From Roseibium sp. MMSF_3412 (GTDB lineage: Bacteria; Pseudomonadota; Alphaproteobacteria; Rhizobiales; Stappiaceae): a stretch of 64,000 nt of DNA. Both the position numbers and the translations under genes were made by a program. Position 1 is the first letter of the stretch, and each line of letters opens with the position of its first letter. This document shows, in pieces, positions 1 through 7,495 of this stretch. The notes beneath the pieces were generated by a model. The model did no database searches. It saw only the letters and a list, made by a program, of their open reading frames with translations, and was not told the DNA's origin. The stretch lies in the NCBI RefSeq assembly GCF_030733265.1, contig NZ_JASHJI010000003.1, positions 186,001 through 250,000 of the forward strand, read 5' to 3'.

Positions 1-1
1 C

Positions 2-640
2 ATCATGACAGGCTATCTCGGCAACGCCGAACAGGCAGCGCCGGTTGCCGGACTGGTCAGGGCCGTGAAGAAAGCCAACCCGGACGCACTCTACCTGTGC
101 GACCCGGTCATCGGTGACCATCACAGTGCCAGCGGCGGCGGCCTCTATGTTCCCAAGGCAACGGCAGAGGCGATCCGCGACGAACTGGTACCGCTGGCCG
201 ATATCGTAACGCCCAATTCCTTTGAGCTTGGCTGGTTGACGCAGCGCGATGTGGAGACGGAACTCCAGAACCTTTCCGCCGCACGCGCGCTTGGCGCAGC
301 GCGGGTTCTGATCACCTCGTCGCCGGCGCTTCGCCGCAATTCGATCGCCAACCTGCTTGCCGCTCCGCGCGGCGCAGTCGCGGCCGAGCATGCCGTCATA
401 GACAATCCGCCCCACGGCACCGGAGATCTCATCGCCGGTCTGTTCCTGTCGAACATATTGGCGGGGTTTGACGATGAAGAAGCCCTGAAGCGGGCCTCCG
501 CATCGGTGTTCGAGCTGGTTGCCCGGAGCGTCAAGAAAGGTGCCGATGAACTGCTCTTTGCCGAAGAGCAGCAATCTGTGGTGCGCGCGATGGCGCTGGT
601 GACGTCCCGCCGCGTTGTGGAATCGAGAAGCCGTGCCTGA
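2..640 (+). CDS. pdxY: Pyridoxal kinase PdxY, 5' truncated by the window edge
   Basis: This is the C-terminal part of a ribokinase-like pyridoxal kinase, which phosphorylates pyridoxal (and related vitamers) with ATP in the PLP salvage pathway. The reading frame is open to base 2, so the N-terminal substrate-binding part lies outside the window. Visible are the CDPVIGD segment (magnesium/ATP region), the TPNSFEL segment, the ITSSP strand and the HGTGDLIAG anion-hole motif whose Asp is the usual catalytic base. About 212 residues remain, against roughly 280-290 for the family. The stop codon lies inside the start region of the next gene, so the two are probably cotranscribed. Confidence 0.9.
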   Translation: MMTGYLGNAEQAAPVAGLVRAVKKANPDALYLCDPVIGDHHSASGGGLYVPKATAEAIRDELVPLADIVTPNSFELGWLTQRDVETELQNLSAARALGAARVLITSSPALRRNSIANLLAAPRGAVAAEHAVIDNPPHGTGDLIAGLFLSNILAGFDDEEALKRASASVFELVARSVKKGADELLFAEEQQSVVRAMALVTSRRVVESRSRA

Positions 641-1370
641 AAATGCCGGCAGCTGGGTTGCGGGCGTCGACGGGTGCAAATCCGGCTGGGTTGCCGTCAT
701 GCGCAATCTTGACGATCCGGCCGACCTGCGACTTGCGATCTTCCCGGTCTTTGCCGGCCTTTTGGGATGCGATCCTTTTCTCTCGATCATCGCTGTCGAC
801 ATGCCCATTGGGCTGCCCGACATTATCAGTCCGGCGGGCAGGGGGCCGGAAAAGGCTGCGCGCAGATATCTGGGCGAACGGCAATCCTCCGTTTTCTCCG
901 TTCCCTCCCGCGCTGCCGTCTACGAGACCGATTACCGGCAGGCTTGCGAGACCGCGCAACGGACATCGGAACCGCCAAGGAAAGTATCCAAGCAGTGCTT
1001 TTATCTCTTCCCGAAAATCAGGGAGATCGATGCGCTGATGACACCGGAGCTTGAAGACCGTGTCTTCGAGGTGCATCCGGAACTCGCATTCTGGCGGCTG
1101 AACGGCGAGAGCGAAATGCAATTGCCGAAAAAGGTCAAGAGCCGTGCCAATTCCGCCGGCCTCGACCAGCGCCGGAACCTGCTTGTGTCAAAGGGACTGC
1201 CGGCTTCGTTCCTCGATCAGCAACCGCCGAAGGGTTGCGGCAGAGACGACCTTCTTGATGCGGCAGCCAACAGCCTGATCGCGGAACGCTGCCTCAATGG
1301 CACCGCGAAACCGTTTCCTGCCCCCTTCCGCCGGGACGAACGCGGCTTGCGCATGGCGATCTGGGCCTGA
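633..1370 (+). CDS. DUF429 family protein (predicted RNase H-like fold)
   Basis: A 245-residue DUF429 protein. The N-terminal VAGVDGCKSGWVAV and the IIAVDMPIGL segments are the family signature and carry acidic residues expected in an RNase H-like fold. The biochemical role of the family is not established. I chose the GTG at 633, which has a GAGAAG-like ribosome-binding sequence just upstream and overlaps the pdxY stop by 8 bases; a TTG at 615 would add six residues. The C-terminal half contains GCGRDDLLDAAANS, also typical of the family. It is likely translationally coupled to pdxY. Confidence 0.8.
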   Translation: MPENAGSWVAGVDGCKSGWVAVMRNLDDPADLRLAIFPVFAGLLGCDPFLSIIAVDMPIGLPDIISPAGRGPEKAARRYLGERQSSVFSVPSRAAVYETDYRQACETAQRTSEPPRKVSKQCFYLFPKIREIDALMTPELEDRVFEVHPELAFWRLNGESEMQLPKKVKSRANSAGLDQRRNLLVSKGLPASFLDQQPPKGCGRDDLLDAAANSLIAERCLNGTAKPFPAPFRRDERGLRMAIWA

Positions 1371-1406
1371 AACGGCAATTGTTTTGACGGTGCTGCACCA
1401 TAACCG

Positions 1407-2054
1407 CTAAAGCGTCTCGAGCAACGCGTCGATTTCCCGGTCCAGCGCCGCGCCGCGCACGGTTTCTCCGTGGCACGGAACGATCATCGTCGGCACCTCT
1501 TCTGCAAGCCGCTGCCGGACCCAATCCGAAAATCGCTGCTTGTCCTTTAGACCATATGTCGGAAACGTTTTCAGGAACCCGGGCCTTGCGCGGGCGTCAT
1601 CCTTTTCAAGTAAGCCGTAAAACGTGTCGGTGACGACCCAGACAATCTCGGCGCCCGCACGGACTATCATCCAGACCTCGCCGGTCTTGAGACCCTCAGG
1701 TTCCGCGAGCGACACACAGTCCGGCAACGCCTGACGGAGACCAGAGAGATCTCCAAACCGGCACCCGGTTACCTTTTCAAGCCTGGGTCTGGCGGCGTTC
1801 GAGCTGACGAGCTGCGCGTTTTGAAAAGCCTTGGCATGCTCCGCGATCCCCTTGTTGTGATAATGATTGGGCGCGAACAGGTATCGGACATCATCCGTCT
1901 GCGGAAAGGCTGCGCTTGTCTTTTCAACCGGGCTGTAAAGACAGACGCCACCAACATTGAGATCGGCAATCACGCATCTGAGATTGCCGCGCCGGATGGT
2001 CCGAAGACCCGGCACATCGACAACGGCTTCCGGGGTTGGGGTCTTTTTCGTCAT
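1407..2054 (-). CDS. Metallo-beta-lactamase-like protein (DUF4336-like), probably inactive metal site
   Basis: A 215-residue soluble protein. The segment FAPNHYHNKGIAEH occupies the place of the HxHxDH motif in metallo-beta-lactamase-fold hydrolases, and VPCHGETV near the C-terminus resembles the last metal histidine, but the canonical HxHxDH is absent. It resembles DUF4336-type proteins; substrate unknown. The ATG at 2054 overlaps the TGA of the TetR gene in an ATGA arrangement, so it is translated from the regulator's transcript. An earlier start would need an extra 23 poorly conserved-looking residues. Its position suggests it belongs to the same autoregulated unit as the TetR protein. Confidence 0.65.
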   Translation of the reverse strand: MTKKTPTPEAVVDVPGLRTIRRGNLRCVIADLNVGGVCLYSPVEKTSAAFPQTDDVRYLFAPNHYHNKGIAEHAKAFQNAQLVSSNAARPRLEKVTGCRFGDLSGLRQALPDCVSLAEPEGLKTGEVWMIVRAGAEIVWVVTDTFYGLLEKDDARARPGFLKTFPTYGLKDKQRFSDWVRQRLAEEVPTMIVPCHGETVRGAALDREIDALLETL

Positions 2055-2647
2055 GCTTCCCGCTCCATGGCCCGCAATTGATCGCACAGGACACCAACCA
2101 GAAAACGCCCGCCGCGATTGCACCCGTCCAGACGGTTCTGCACATGGACGCCCATGACCCCGGACACCAGCCCCTTTGCAACAGACGCACTATCTGTCGC
2201 GGGGTCGATCCGCTTCTCGGCGGCCGCGTTCTGAAGACAGGTCCGGAAACAGGTCTCCAGCTCCTGCCAGTAGCGCCGGACTGCCTTTTCAAGGCGTGGA
2301 CTTCCCACCCGGGCGTTTTCAATACCCGTGTTCACAACAAGGCATCCATGCTTGCTGGAAGTCATCGATCCATCGCTCACGAGCGCTTCCAGGAAAACGA
2401 TGATGTCTTGAACGGTGCCGTCTCTCATCGGCTGCATGGCGTATTTGATGGCCTGCTGGCTATAGACATCCAGCGCTTCCAGATAGAGCCCTTCCTTGCC
2501 GCCGAACTCGGTCCGGATCGCGAACTGGTTGAGGCCGGTCAGGCGTTCCAGCTCCCTGAGGCCGAGAGCCTGATAGCCGTATTGCCAGAACGCGCGAACG
2601 ACGCGTTCGAGAACCACTTCCCTCTTGTAGCTTTTTGGACGTGCCAT
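2051..2647 (-). CDS. TetR/AcrR family transcriptional regulator
   Basis: A 198-residue regulator. Residues about 1-55 form the TetR helix-turn-helix: MARPKSY, then a helix-turn-helix with GLRELERLTGLNQ and the FGGKEGLY signature end. The C-terminal ligand domain contains GCLVVNT and a long helix with SVAKGLVSGVMGV, typical of YezE/YxaF-type TetR C-domains. The gene is followed by a coupled metallo-hydrolase-like gene and is divergent from queCDEF. A nested palindrome at 2653-2701 immediately upstream is a natural autoregulatory operator. Ligand unknown; there is no direct evidence that it regulates queuosine genes. Confidence 0.88.
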   Translation of the reverse strand: MARPKSYKREVVLERVVRAFWQYGYQALGLRELERLTGLNQFAIRTEFGGKEGLYLEALDVYSQQAIKYAMQPMRDGTVQDIIVFLEALVSDGSMTSSKHGCLVVNTGIENARVGSPRLEKAVRRYWQELETCFRTCLQNAAAEKRIDPATDSASVAKGLVSGVMGVHVQNRLDGCNRGGRFLVGVLCDQLRAMEREA

Positions 2648-2652
2648 TCTTC

Positions 2653-2701
2653 ATTTCTCTACGAGTGCATAGAAATAATTTCTATACAGTTGCAGAGAAA
2701 T
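2653..2701. promoter_or_regulatory. Nested inverted repeat, candidate TetR operator
   Basis: A perfect 17-base palindrome ATAGAAATAATTTCTAT lies at 2669-2685 and outer arms ATTTCTCT (2653-2660) and AGAGAAAT (2694-2701) share exactly the same centre, base 2677. The element begins 5 bases upstream of the TetR start codon on the minus strand. This placement is typical of a self-repressing TetR operator; binding by the adjacent protein is inferred. Confidence 0.6.
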
Positions 2702-2840
2702 GTCAAGCGCGTTGCTTCCGGGGTCACAACGGCTTCCCCCTTCCCTTTTTGTCAGAACCTGTTAAAAGGCGCGCCGCCTGCCACAAGCGGGCCACCGGTC
2801 GCAGCCTACCCGGTGCCAGCGAAAACAAGGGACCCTATCG

Positions 2841-3530
2841 TTGAAAACACTTGTCATCTGTTCCGGCGGAATGGATTCCGTCACCCTTGCGCACAGGATC
2901 GCGCAGGATCACGAGCTTGCCGGCCTCATCTCCTTCGACTATGGCCAGCGCCACAGGAAAGAGCTGGACTTCGCCGCTCTGTGCGCCGAGGAACTCGGCA
3001 CCGAACACATCCTGATGGACATCTCCAATATCGGCCGCCAGCTCACCGGCTCGGCGCTGACCGATGACGTCGATGTTCCCGATGGACACTATGCCGAAGA
3101 CACCATGAAGATCACCGTTGTGCCGAACCGCAACGCGATCATGCTCGCCATTGCCTATGGCATCGCAGCCTCGCGCGGTGCCGATACCGTGGCAACGGCC
3201 GTTCATGGTGGTGATCACTTCATTTATCCCGATTGCCGCCCGGCCTTCACGTCCAGCTTTCAGACCATGCAACGCTATGCGCTGGACGGATACGCCGAGA
3301 TCGATCTGTTCACGCCCTATGTCAGCATCAGCAAGGCGGACATCGCCGCCGAAGGCCTGAGGCTGGGCGTCGACTACCGCAAGACCTGGTCCTGCTACAA
3401 GGGTGGTGACACGCACTGCGGGCGCTGCGGCACCTGCGTGGAGCGCCGGGAAGCGTTTCATCTGGCCGGCGGGATCGACCCGACGGACTATGCGGACGCA
3501 GACTTCTGGAAAGTCGCCTGCAATGTATAG
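2841..3530 (+). CDS. queC: 7-cyano-7-deazaguanine synthase QueC
   Basis: Converts 7-carboxy-7-deazaguanine to preQ0 using ATP and ammonia, in queuosine biosynthesis. The 229-residue protein has the PP-loop SGGMDS at residues 8-13 and a C-terminal zinc site formed by Cys185, Cys193, Cys196 and Cys199. The start is TTG at 2841 with an AAGGGA ribosome-binding sequence about nine bases upstream; no ATG precedes the PP-loop, and the protein length fits the family. It is the first gene of the tightly packed queC-queD-queE-queF group and overlaps queD by 8 bases. Confidence 0.95.
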   Translation: MKTLVICSGGMDSVTLAHRIAQDHELAGLISFDYGQRHRKELDFAALCAEELGTEHILMDISNIGRQLTGSALTDDVDVPDGHYAEDTMKITVVPNRNAIMLAIAYGIAASRGADTVATAVHGGDHFIYPDCRPAFTSSFQTMQRYALDGYAEIDLFTPYVSISKADIAAEGLRLGVDYRKTWSCYKGGDTHCGRCGTCVERREAFHLAGGIDPTDYADADFWKVACNV

Positions 3531-3909
3531 GATCACCAAGGAATTTCACTTCTCCGCCTCCCACCAGTTGCACGGCCTGCCGGAGGATCACCCCTGCGCC
3601 AGGTTCCACGGTCACAATTACATCGTGGAGGTTGAACTTGCCTCCGAAGAGCTGGATGCGATCGGTTTCGTCCGGGACTATAACGAACTCAAGTCTCTGA
3701 AGGCCTATATCGACGGGACACTAGATCATCGCCACCTCAATGATGTGCTTGGCGATGACTGTGTGACCGCCGAACGTCTCGCGAAGCATCTTTTTGACTG
3801 GTGCCGGAAGGAATGGCCGGAAACGGCGGCAGTGCGCGTCAGGGAAACACCGAAGACCTGCGCCGAGTACCGGCCGCTCGTCTATGTTCCGGTGGAGCAG
3901 CGCTCATGA
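3523..3909 (+). CDS. queD: 6-carboxytetrahydropterin synthase QueD
   Basis: Converts 7,8-dihydroneopterin triphosphate to 6-carboxytetrahydropterin, an early step to preQ0. The 128-residue protein shows the zinc histidines His14, His29 and His31 (FHGHNY) and the candidate catalytic Cys25. The ATG at 3523 lies inside the end of queC and gives the expected N-terminus [14 protein letters not shown]. Its stop overlaps the queE start (ATGA). The GTP cyclohydrolase that feeds it (FolE) is not in this window. Confidence 0.94.
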   Translation: MYRITKEFHFSASHQLHGLPEDHPCARFHGHNYIVEVELASEELDAIGFVRDYNELKSLKAYIDGTLDHRHLNDVLGDDCVTAERLAKHLFDWCRKEWPETAAVRVRETPKTCAEYRPLVYVPVEQRS

Positions 3910-4634
3910 CCGCCGGACCAATTCGCGTCAACGAGATCTTCGGCCCGACGATTCAGGGCGAAGGCGCTCTGATCGGCCAGCCAACCGTGTTCGTGCGCAC
4001 CGGGGGCTGCGATTATCGCTGTTCCTGGTGCGATACACTGCATGCCGTCGACAGCACTTACAGGAATGATTGGCAGCCGATGACACCGGCCTCGATCCTG
4101 ATGCAGGTGGACATTTTGTCCGGCGGGCACCCGCTGATGGTATCCCTCTCCGGCGGCAACCCGGCCATTCAGCCGCTTGGCCCGCTCATCCATCTCGGCC
4201 GCCAGGACGGCTACCGGTTTGCGCTGGAAACCCAGGGCAGCATCGCGCGGGACTGGTTCGGGGATCTCGATCTGCTGACCCTCAGCCCGAAGCCGCCTTC
4301 CAGCGGCATGGAAACCGACTGGCAGAGGCTCGCCGAATGCGTGGAGGCGGCGGGACCGGCAACCCGGATCGCACTCAAAGTGGTCGTTTTCGACGATGCC
4401 GACTATGCCTATGCCCGGGAAGTCGCGACCCGGTATCCGGAGCAATCACTCTACCTGCAGCCCGGCAACCACACGCCGCCGCATCCCGGAGAGGAAGATG
4501 GCTTCATCGACATGAACGGCATCATGGACCGCATGCGCTGGCTGATTGAGAAAGTGACATCGGACCGGTTCTATTCGGCAACCGTTCTGCCACAACTGCA
4601 CACGCTGGTCTGGGGCAACCTCAGAGGCGTCTGA
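3906..4634 (+). CDS. queE: 7-carboxy-7-deazaguanine synthase QueE (radical SAM)
   Basis: Radical SAM enzyme that contracts 6-carboxytetrahydropterin to 7-carboxy-7-deazaguanine. Within 242 residues the CxxxCxxC iron-sulfur motif CDYRCSWC sits at residues 35-42, preceded by FGPTIQGEG, the usual QueE substrate-binding segment. SLSGGNPA corresponds to the GGE-type SAM motif, with Asn in place of Glu, as occurs in part of the family. The ATG at 3906 overlaps the queD stop. The order C-D-E-F in one strand with overlaps indicates one operon. Confidence 0.94.
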   Translation: MTAGPIRVNEIFGPTIQGEGALIGQPTVFVRTGGCDYRCSWCDTLHAVDSTYRNDWQPMTPASILMQVDILSGGHPLMVSLSGGNPAIQPLGPLIHLGRQDGYRFALETQGSIARDWFGDLDLLTLSPKPPSSGMETDWQRLAECVEAAGPATRIALKVVVFDDADYAYAREVATRYPEQSLYLQPGNHTPPHPGEEDGFIDMNGIMDRMRWLIEKVTSDRFYSATVLPQLHTLVWGNLRGV

Positions 4635-4697
4635 CCCAGGAATTCAAGGCCTGCCTTCCACCCCATCGAGCGGATGACCGGCGACAAGGAGAACATC

Positions 4698-5165
4698 ATG
4701 TCGGACAAGAGCATCTACGAAAATCTCACGCAGCTTGGAACGGCAACGGAGTTGCCGGACGATCCGGAAAAGGCTGTGCTGGAAAAGGTTCCGAACCCAC
4801 AGGCAGGAACGAAGTACATGGTCCGGTTCGTTGCCCCGGAATTCACCTCGCTGTGTCCGATCACGGCGGCGCCCGACTTTGCCCACCTCGTCATCGACTA
4901 TGTTCCCCGGGACTTCCTGGTGGAGAGCAAATCGCTGAAGCTCTACCTGGGATCGTTCCGCAATCACGGTGCGTTTCACGAAGACTGCACGGTATCGATC
5001 GGTAAGCGGCTGGTCGATCTCCTGAACCCCGAATGGCTCCGGATCGGCGGCTACTGGTATCCACGCGGCGGCATCCCGATCGACGTCTTCTACCAGACCG
5101 GCCCGGCACCGGACGGCGTCTGGATCCCGGAACAGGGCGTCGCCCCCTATCGCGGACGCGGCTAG
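4698..5165 (+). CDS. queF: NADPH-dependent 7-cyano-7-deazaguanine reductase QueF (type I)
   Basis: Reduces the nitrile of preQ0 to preQ1, which is then inserted into tRNA. The 155-residue protein is the short type I form. Cys53 in FTSLCPIT is the thioimide-forming nucleophile, Asp60 follows in AAPDFA, and [18 protein letters not shown] carries the QueF motif. The ATG at 4698 is preceded by AAGGAG at 4686-4691. It lies 63 bases after queE, so it is probably the last gene of the operon; it meets the next, convergent gene after 19 bases. Confidence 0.95.
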   Translation: MSDKSIYENLTQLGTATELPDDPEKAVLEKVPNPQAGTKYMVRFVAPEFTSLCPITAAPDFAHLVIDYVPRDFLVESKSLKLYLGSFRNHGAFHEDCTVSIGKRLVDLLNPEWLRIGGYWYPRGGIPIDVFYQTGPAPDGVWIPEQGVAPYRGRG

Positions 5166-5184
5166 GACAAACCCGGTTGTCGCC

Positions 5185-5793
5185 CTATTGCGGCGTCGGC
5201 AGTGAAAGTTCCGGTGCCGCTTCGATCGTCTGGGTCGTCACCATTTCGAAGTTGGGCGCGGTTGTCTCGTAAAGCGCCTTGACGATGAAGCCGTCATCGC
5301 GGGAGAGCCAGTAGGTGTAGCGGTTTTCGGTGACCATGCCCTGGCTGACCGTCAGGTCGGCGGCAACCTTTTCAAGGGAAACGCCGTCGATGCTGTCTTC
5401 ACCGCAGGAAGCGTTGCGGATGGTTTCCGCGTTGGTCTTTTTTGCCGCGATCGCCCCTTCCGCATTCTGCGCACTGTCGAGGTCGCGCACCTTGGTCCAG
5501 CTTTTGCCCTCATCCGCCGACTGGTACATGACGTTCTGATAGGTCAGCACCCACGGCCCGGCCGGGTTTGTCGGCACGGTCATGTGGTGGTCCTGGCTGA
5601 GAAAGAGAAAGTCATTGACCGTGGCCGGCGCACCCTTGAACTGGGTTGTTGCGACCGTTTTCGTCGGAACGCCCTGGTCGAGCTGCATATAGATTTCCGT
5701 AAACCGGGCAATGCAGTCATCGGCAAGAGCAGGTTGTGAAAGCCCGGCAAGGAACACGGCGGCGAGGCCGATTGGCGTCTTCAAACTGGTCAT
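5185..5793 (-). CDS. Secreted protein of unknown function
   Basis: A 202-residue protein with a signal peptide (hydrophobic GLAAVFLAGL segment, cleavage after PALA near residue 24). Two cysteines remain, near the start of the mature chain (DDCIARF) and in ASCGED, and could form a disulfide in the periplasm. I do not recognise a domain. The ATG at 5793 is chosen because an AGGGGG ribosome-binding sequence lies just before it and a signal peptide follows directly. It is probably cotranscribed with the upstream membrane protein gene (67 bases apart), but no function follows from that. Confidence 0.7.
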   Translation of the reverse strand: MTSLKTPIGLAAVFLAGLSQPALADDCIARFTEIYMQLDQGVPTKTVATTQFKGAPATVNDFLFLSQDHHMTVPTNPAGPWVLTYQNVMYQSADEGKSWTKVRDLDSAQNAEGAIAAKKTNAETIRNASCGEDSIDGVSLEKVAADLTVSQGMVTENRYTYWLSRDDGFIVKALYETTAPNFEMVTTQTIEAAPELSLPTPQ

Positions 5794-5860
5794 GTGCACC
5801 CCCTGAAATAAATCTTGTCTGAAATTTGGTCCTTGCCGGGTTTCCAATTTTGCACCCGTC

Positions 5861-6835
5861 TTACTCGGCAGGAGCGGCGGCGTCGCCCGGCCGGGTTCCT
5901 TCAAAAGCCTTGTCCTTGATCTCGACGAACTTGTCGGACATCTGCGACAGCTTCGCATCCCATTCCGGGTTCGGTGTCTGGCCGTCCGTCACCTTGAAGA
6001 ACACCTGCATCATCAGCGTGATGGCAAGTGGTTCCAGAACCGCGGCCTTGACCGCCCAGGCAAAAATGATCGCAAAGACCAGACCACCCGCACTCCAGGA
6101 ACCGGGCATCAGGTAGACCAGCCCGGCAGCAGGCGCGAGCATGAACAGGAACACCAGGATCGCGATAATGTAGGTGAAGAGCGCGATAAAGGCCGCATTC
6201 TTCAGCATCGCCTGGTAATTCTGCCCGTAAAGAACCAACGCTTCGCGCGCCGACGCCCAGGCATTGTCGGAGCGCGTGCGGATGGCATGCGCAAGAATGA
6301 CTTCATCGACAAACCCAACGGCCACCTTCATGAAGGCCCGGAACAGCGAAACGAGGCCGTTCAGTCCCGGGATCGGCAGCACCGATGCAATGCCTTCGAC
6401 AAAACCGCTGATCGCGCGGATCACGCCCTTGACGAGTTGGTCGAGCCCGAAAAGCGCACTCGACTGCACGAAGCGCTCCTTGACCACGCTTGCGCCATAG
6501 GCGACCTGGCCTTGTCCGTCAGGCAGGTCCTTGCCGTCCATCAGTTCGACCAGAACCGCGATGTGTCCCGCCTTCACGGTGTAGAGCAGATATTCGCGCA
6601 GGAAATAAATCACGGTCGCCGTCAGTCCGAACCCGATCAGGCCACCCCAGAAGGCGAACCCGGCCTGCGAATCCGGCCCTCCGAACCAGCCAAGACCATA
6701 GCCGACGCCTGCGCCAAATCCGGTAACGACAACATAGGCGACGGCGATGCCGCCATAAACAATCACTCTGAAAATCAGATAAGGAAACGTCCGCGCCATC
6801 AATCCGACGGCGCGGGAAAAATCAAAATCCCACAT
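5861..6835 (-). CDS. Multi-spanning membrane protein of unknown function
   Basis: A 324-residue protein with at least four hydrophobic spans: about residues 20-45 (IVYGGIAVAYVVVTGFG), 60-82 (AFWGGLIGFGLTATVIYF), and two long ones around residues 218-285. Between them is an amphipathic region rich in Gly and Val. The last 50 residues are charged and cytosolic-looking (KLSQMSDKFVEIKDKAFEG). The ATG at 6835 has AGGAG upstream. I do not recognise the family with confidence. Confidence 0.65.
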   Translation of the reverse strand: MWDFDFSRAVGLMARTFPYLIFRVIVYGGIAVAYVVVTGFGAGVGYGLGWFGGPDSQAGFAFWGGLIGFGLTATVIYFLREYLLYTVKAGHIAVLVELMDGKDLPDGQGQVAYGASVVKERFVQSSALFGLDQLVKGVIRAISGFVEGIASVLPIPGLNGLVSLFRAFMKVAVGFVDEVILAHAIRTRSDNAWASAREALVLYGQNYQAMLKNAAFIALFTYIIAILVFLFMLAPAAGLVYLMPGSWSAGGLVFAIIFAWAVKAAVLEPLAITLMMQVFFKVTDGQTPNPEWDAKLSQMSDKFVEIKDKAFEGTRPGDAAAPAE

Positions 6836-6964
6836 CAACTGGCTCCTGTCATTTACAGGTCTCCACGACAACGGAAATGAAGGTAGCCAATCTTTGGGCG
6901 CGGCCACAAGCGGTCGCGTCACATATTGATGTTTTTCGCAAGCTGGTGCTGGAGAAGCCTTGCG

Positions 6965-7453
6965 TCAGTTTTCCGCCTGATCCTTCTGACTTTCATGATC
7001 ATGCGGGTGGAAAATCCCGTGATACCAGAAACTGTCCCACAGGTGCCGGTGACCCGGTTTTTCACGCATCTCGACACGGTCGAGATGTTCTCCGAAGAGG
7101 AGCACGTTTCCGTCCGGATCGCGCGTTTCAAACTCGCGCATGCGCCAGGGCTGGTCGCTGATGTCTTCGGTGATGTTGGCGCCCGCTGCCTTCGCAATGG
7201 CATGATAAGCGTCAATCCCGTCGACGAAACAATAGGCCGTGGTGCCGCCCGGCTGGTCGCTCTGTGTCAGGTGAACACCGGACTTTCCGTATTCCAGAAC
7301 GGCGTAACGGACCGGCTCGCCCTCACCATCCGCCCACTCGAAGGCGACGGTGAATTTGAGACAATCCCGGTAATAGGCAATCGATTGACCAAGATCGCTC
7401 ACCCTCAGAACCGGGGCGATGTGTGAAACACTGGGAGACCGTGCTTGGGACAT
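6965..7453 (-). CDS. Glyoxalase/bleomycin-resistance (VOC) superfamily protein
   Basis: A 162-residue single VOC domain. The first half reads APVLRVSDLGQSIAYYRDCLKF and the second half ends EFETRDPDGNVLLFGEHL, the usual paired beta-alpha-beta-beta-beta modules. FAWADGEG-like and VHLTQSDQ strands carry candidate metal ligands. The C-terminal tail is rich in His (YHGIFHPHDHE), which is unusual and may bind metal. Substrate cannot be assigned. It is transcribed in the same direction as its neighbours on both sides. Confidence 0.75.
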   Translation of the reverse strand: MSQARSPSVSHIAPVLRVSDLGQSIAYYRDCLKFTVAFEWADGEGEPVRYAVLEYGKSGVHLTQSDQPGGTTAYCFVDGIDAYHAIAKAAGANITEDISDQPWRMREFETRDPDGNVLLFGEHLDRVEMREKPGHRHLWDSFWYHGIFHPHDHESQKDQAEN

Positions 7454-7495
7454 TGTTCAACCCCGATCTGACAGACATGGACCGGCGGTTCGTTG

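Noticed and set aside
2702-2840. Possible preQ1 riboswitch before queC
   Set aside because: The leader has no recognisable preQ1-I or preQ1-II core, and a pseudoknot could not be traced by eye.
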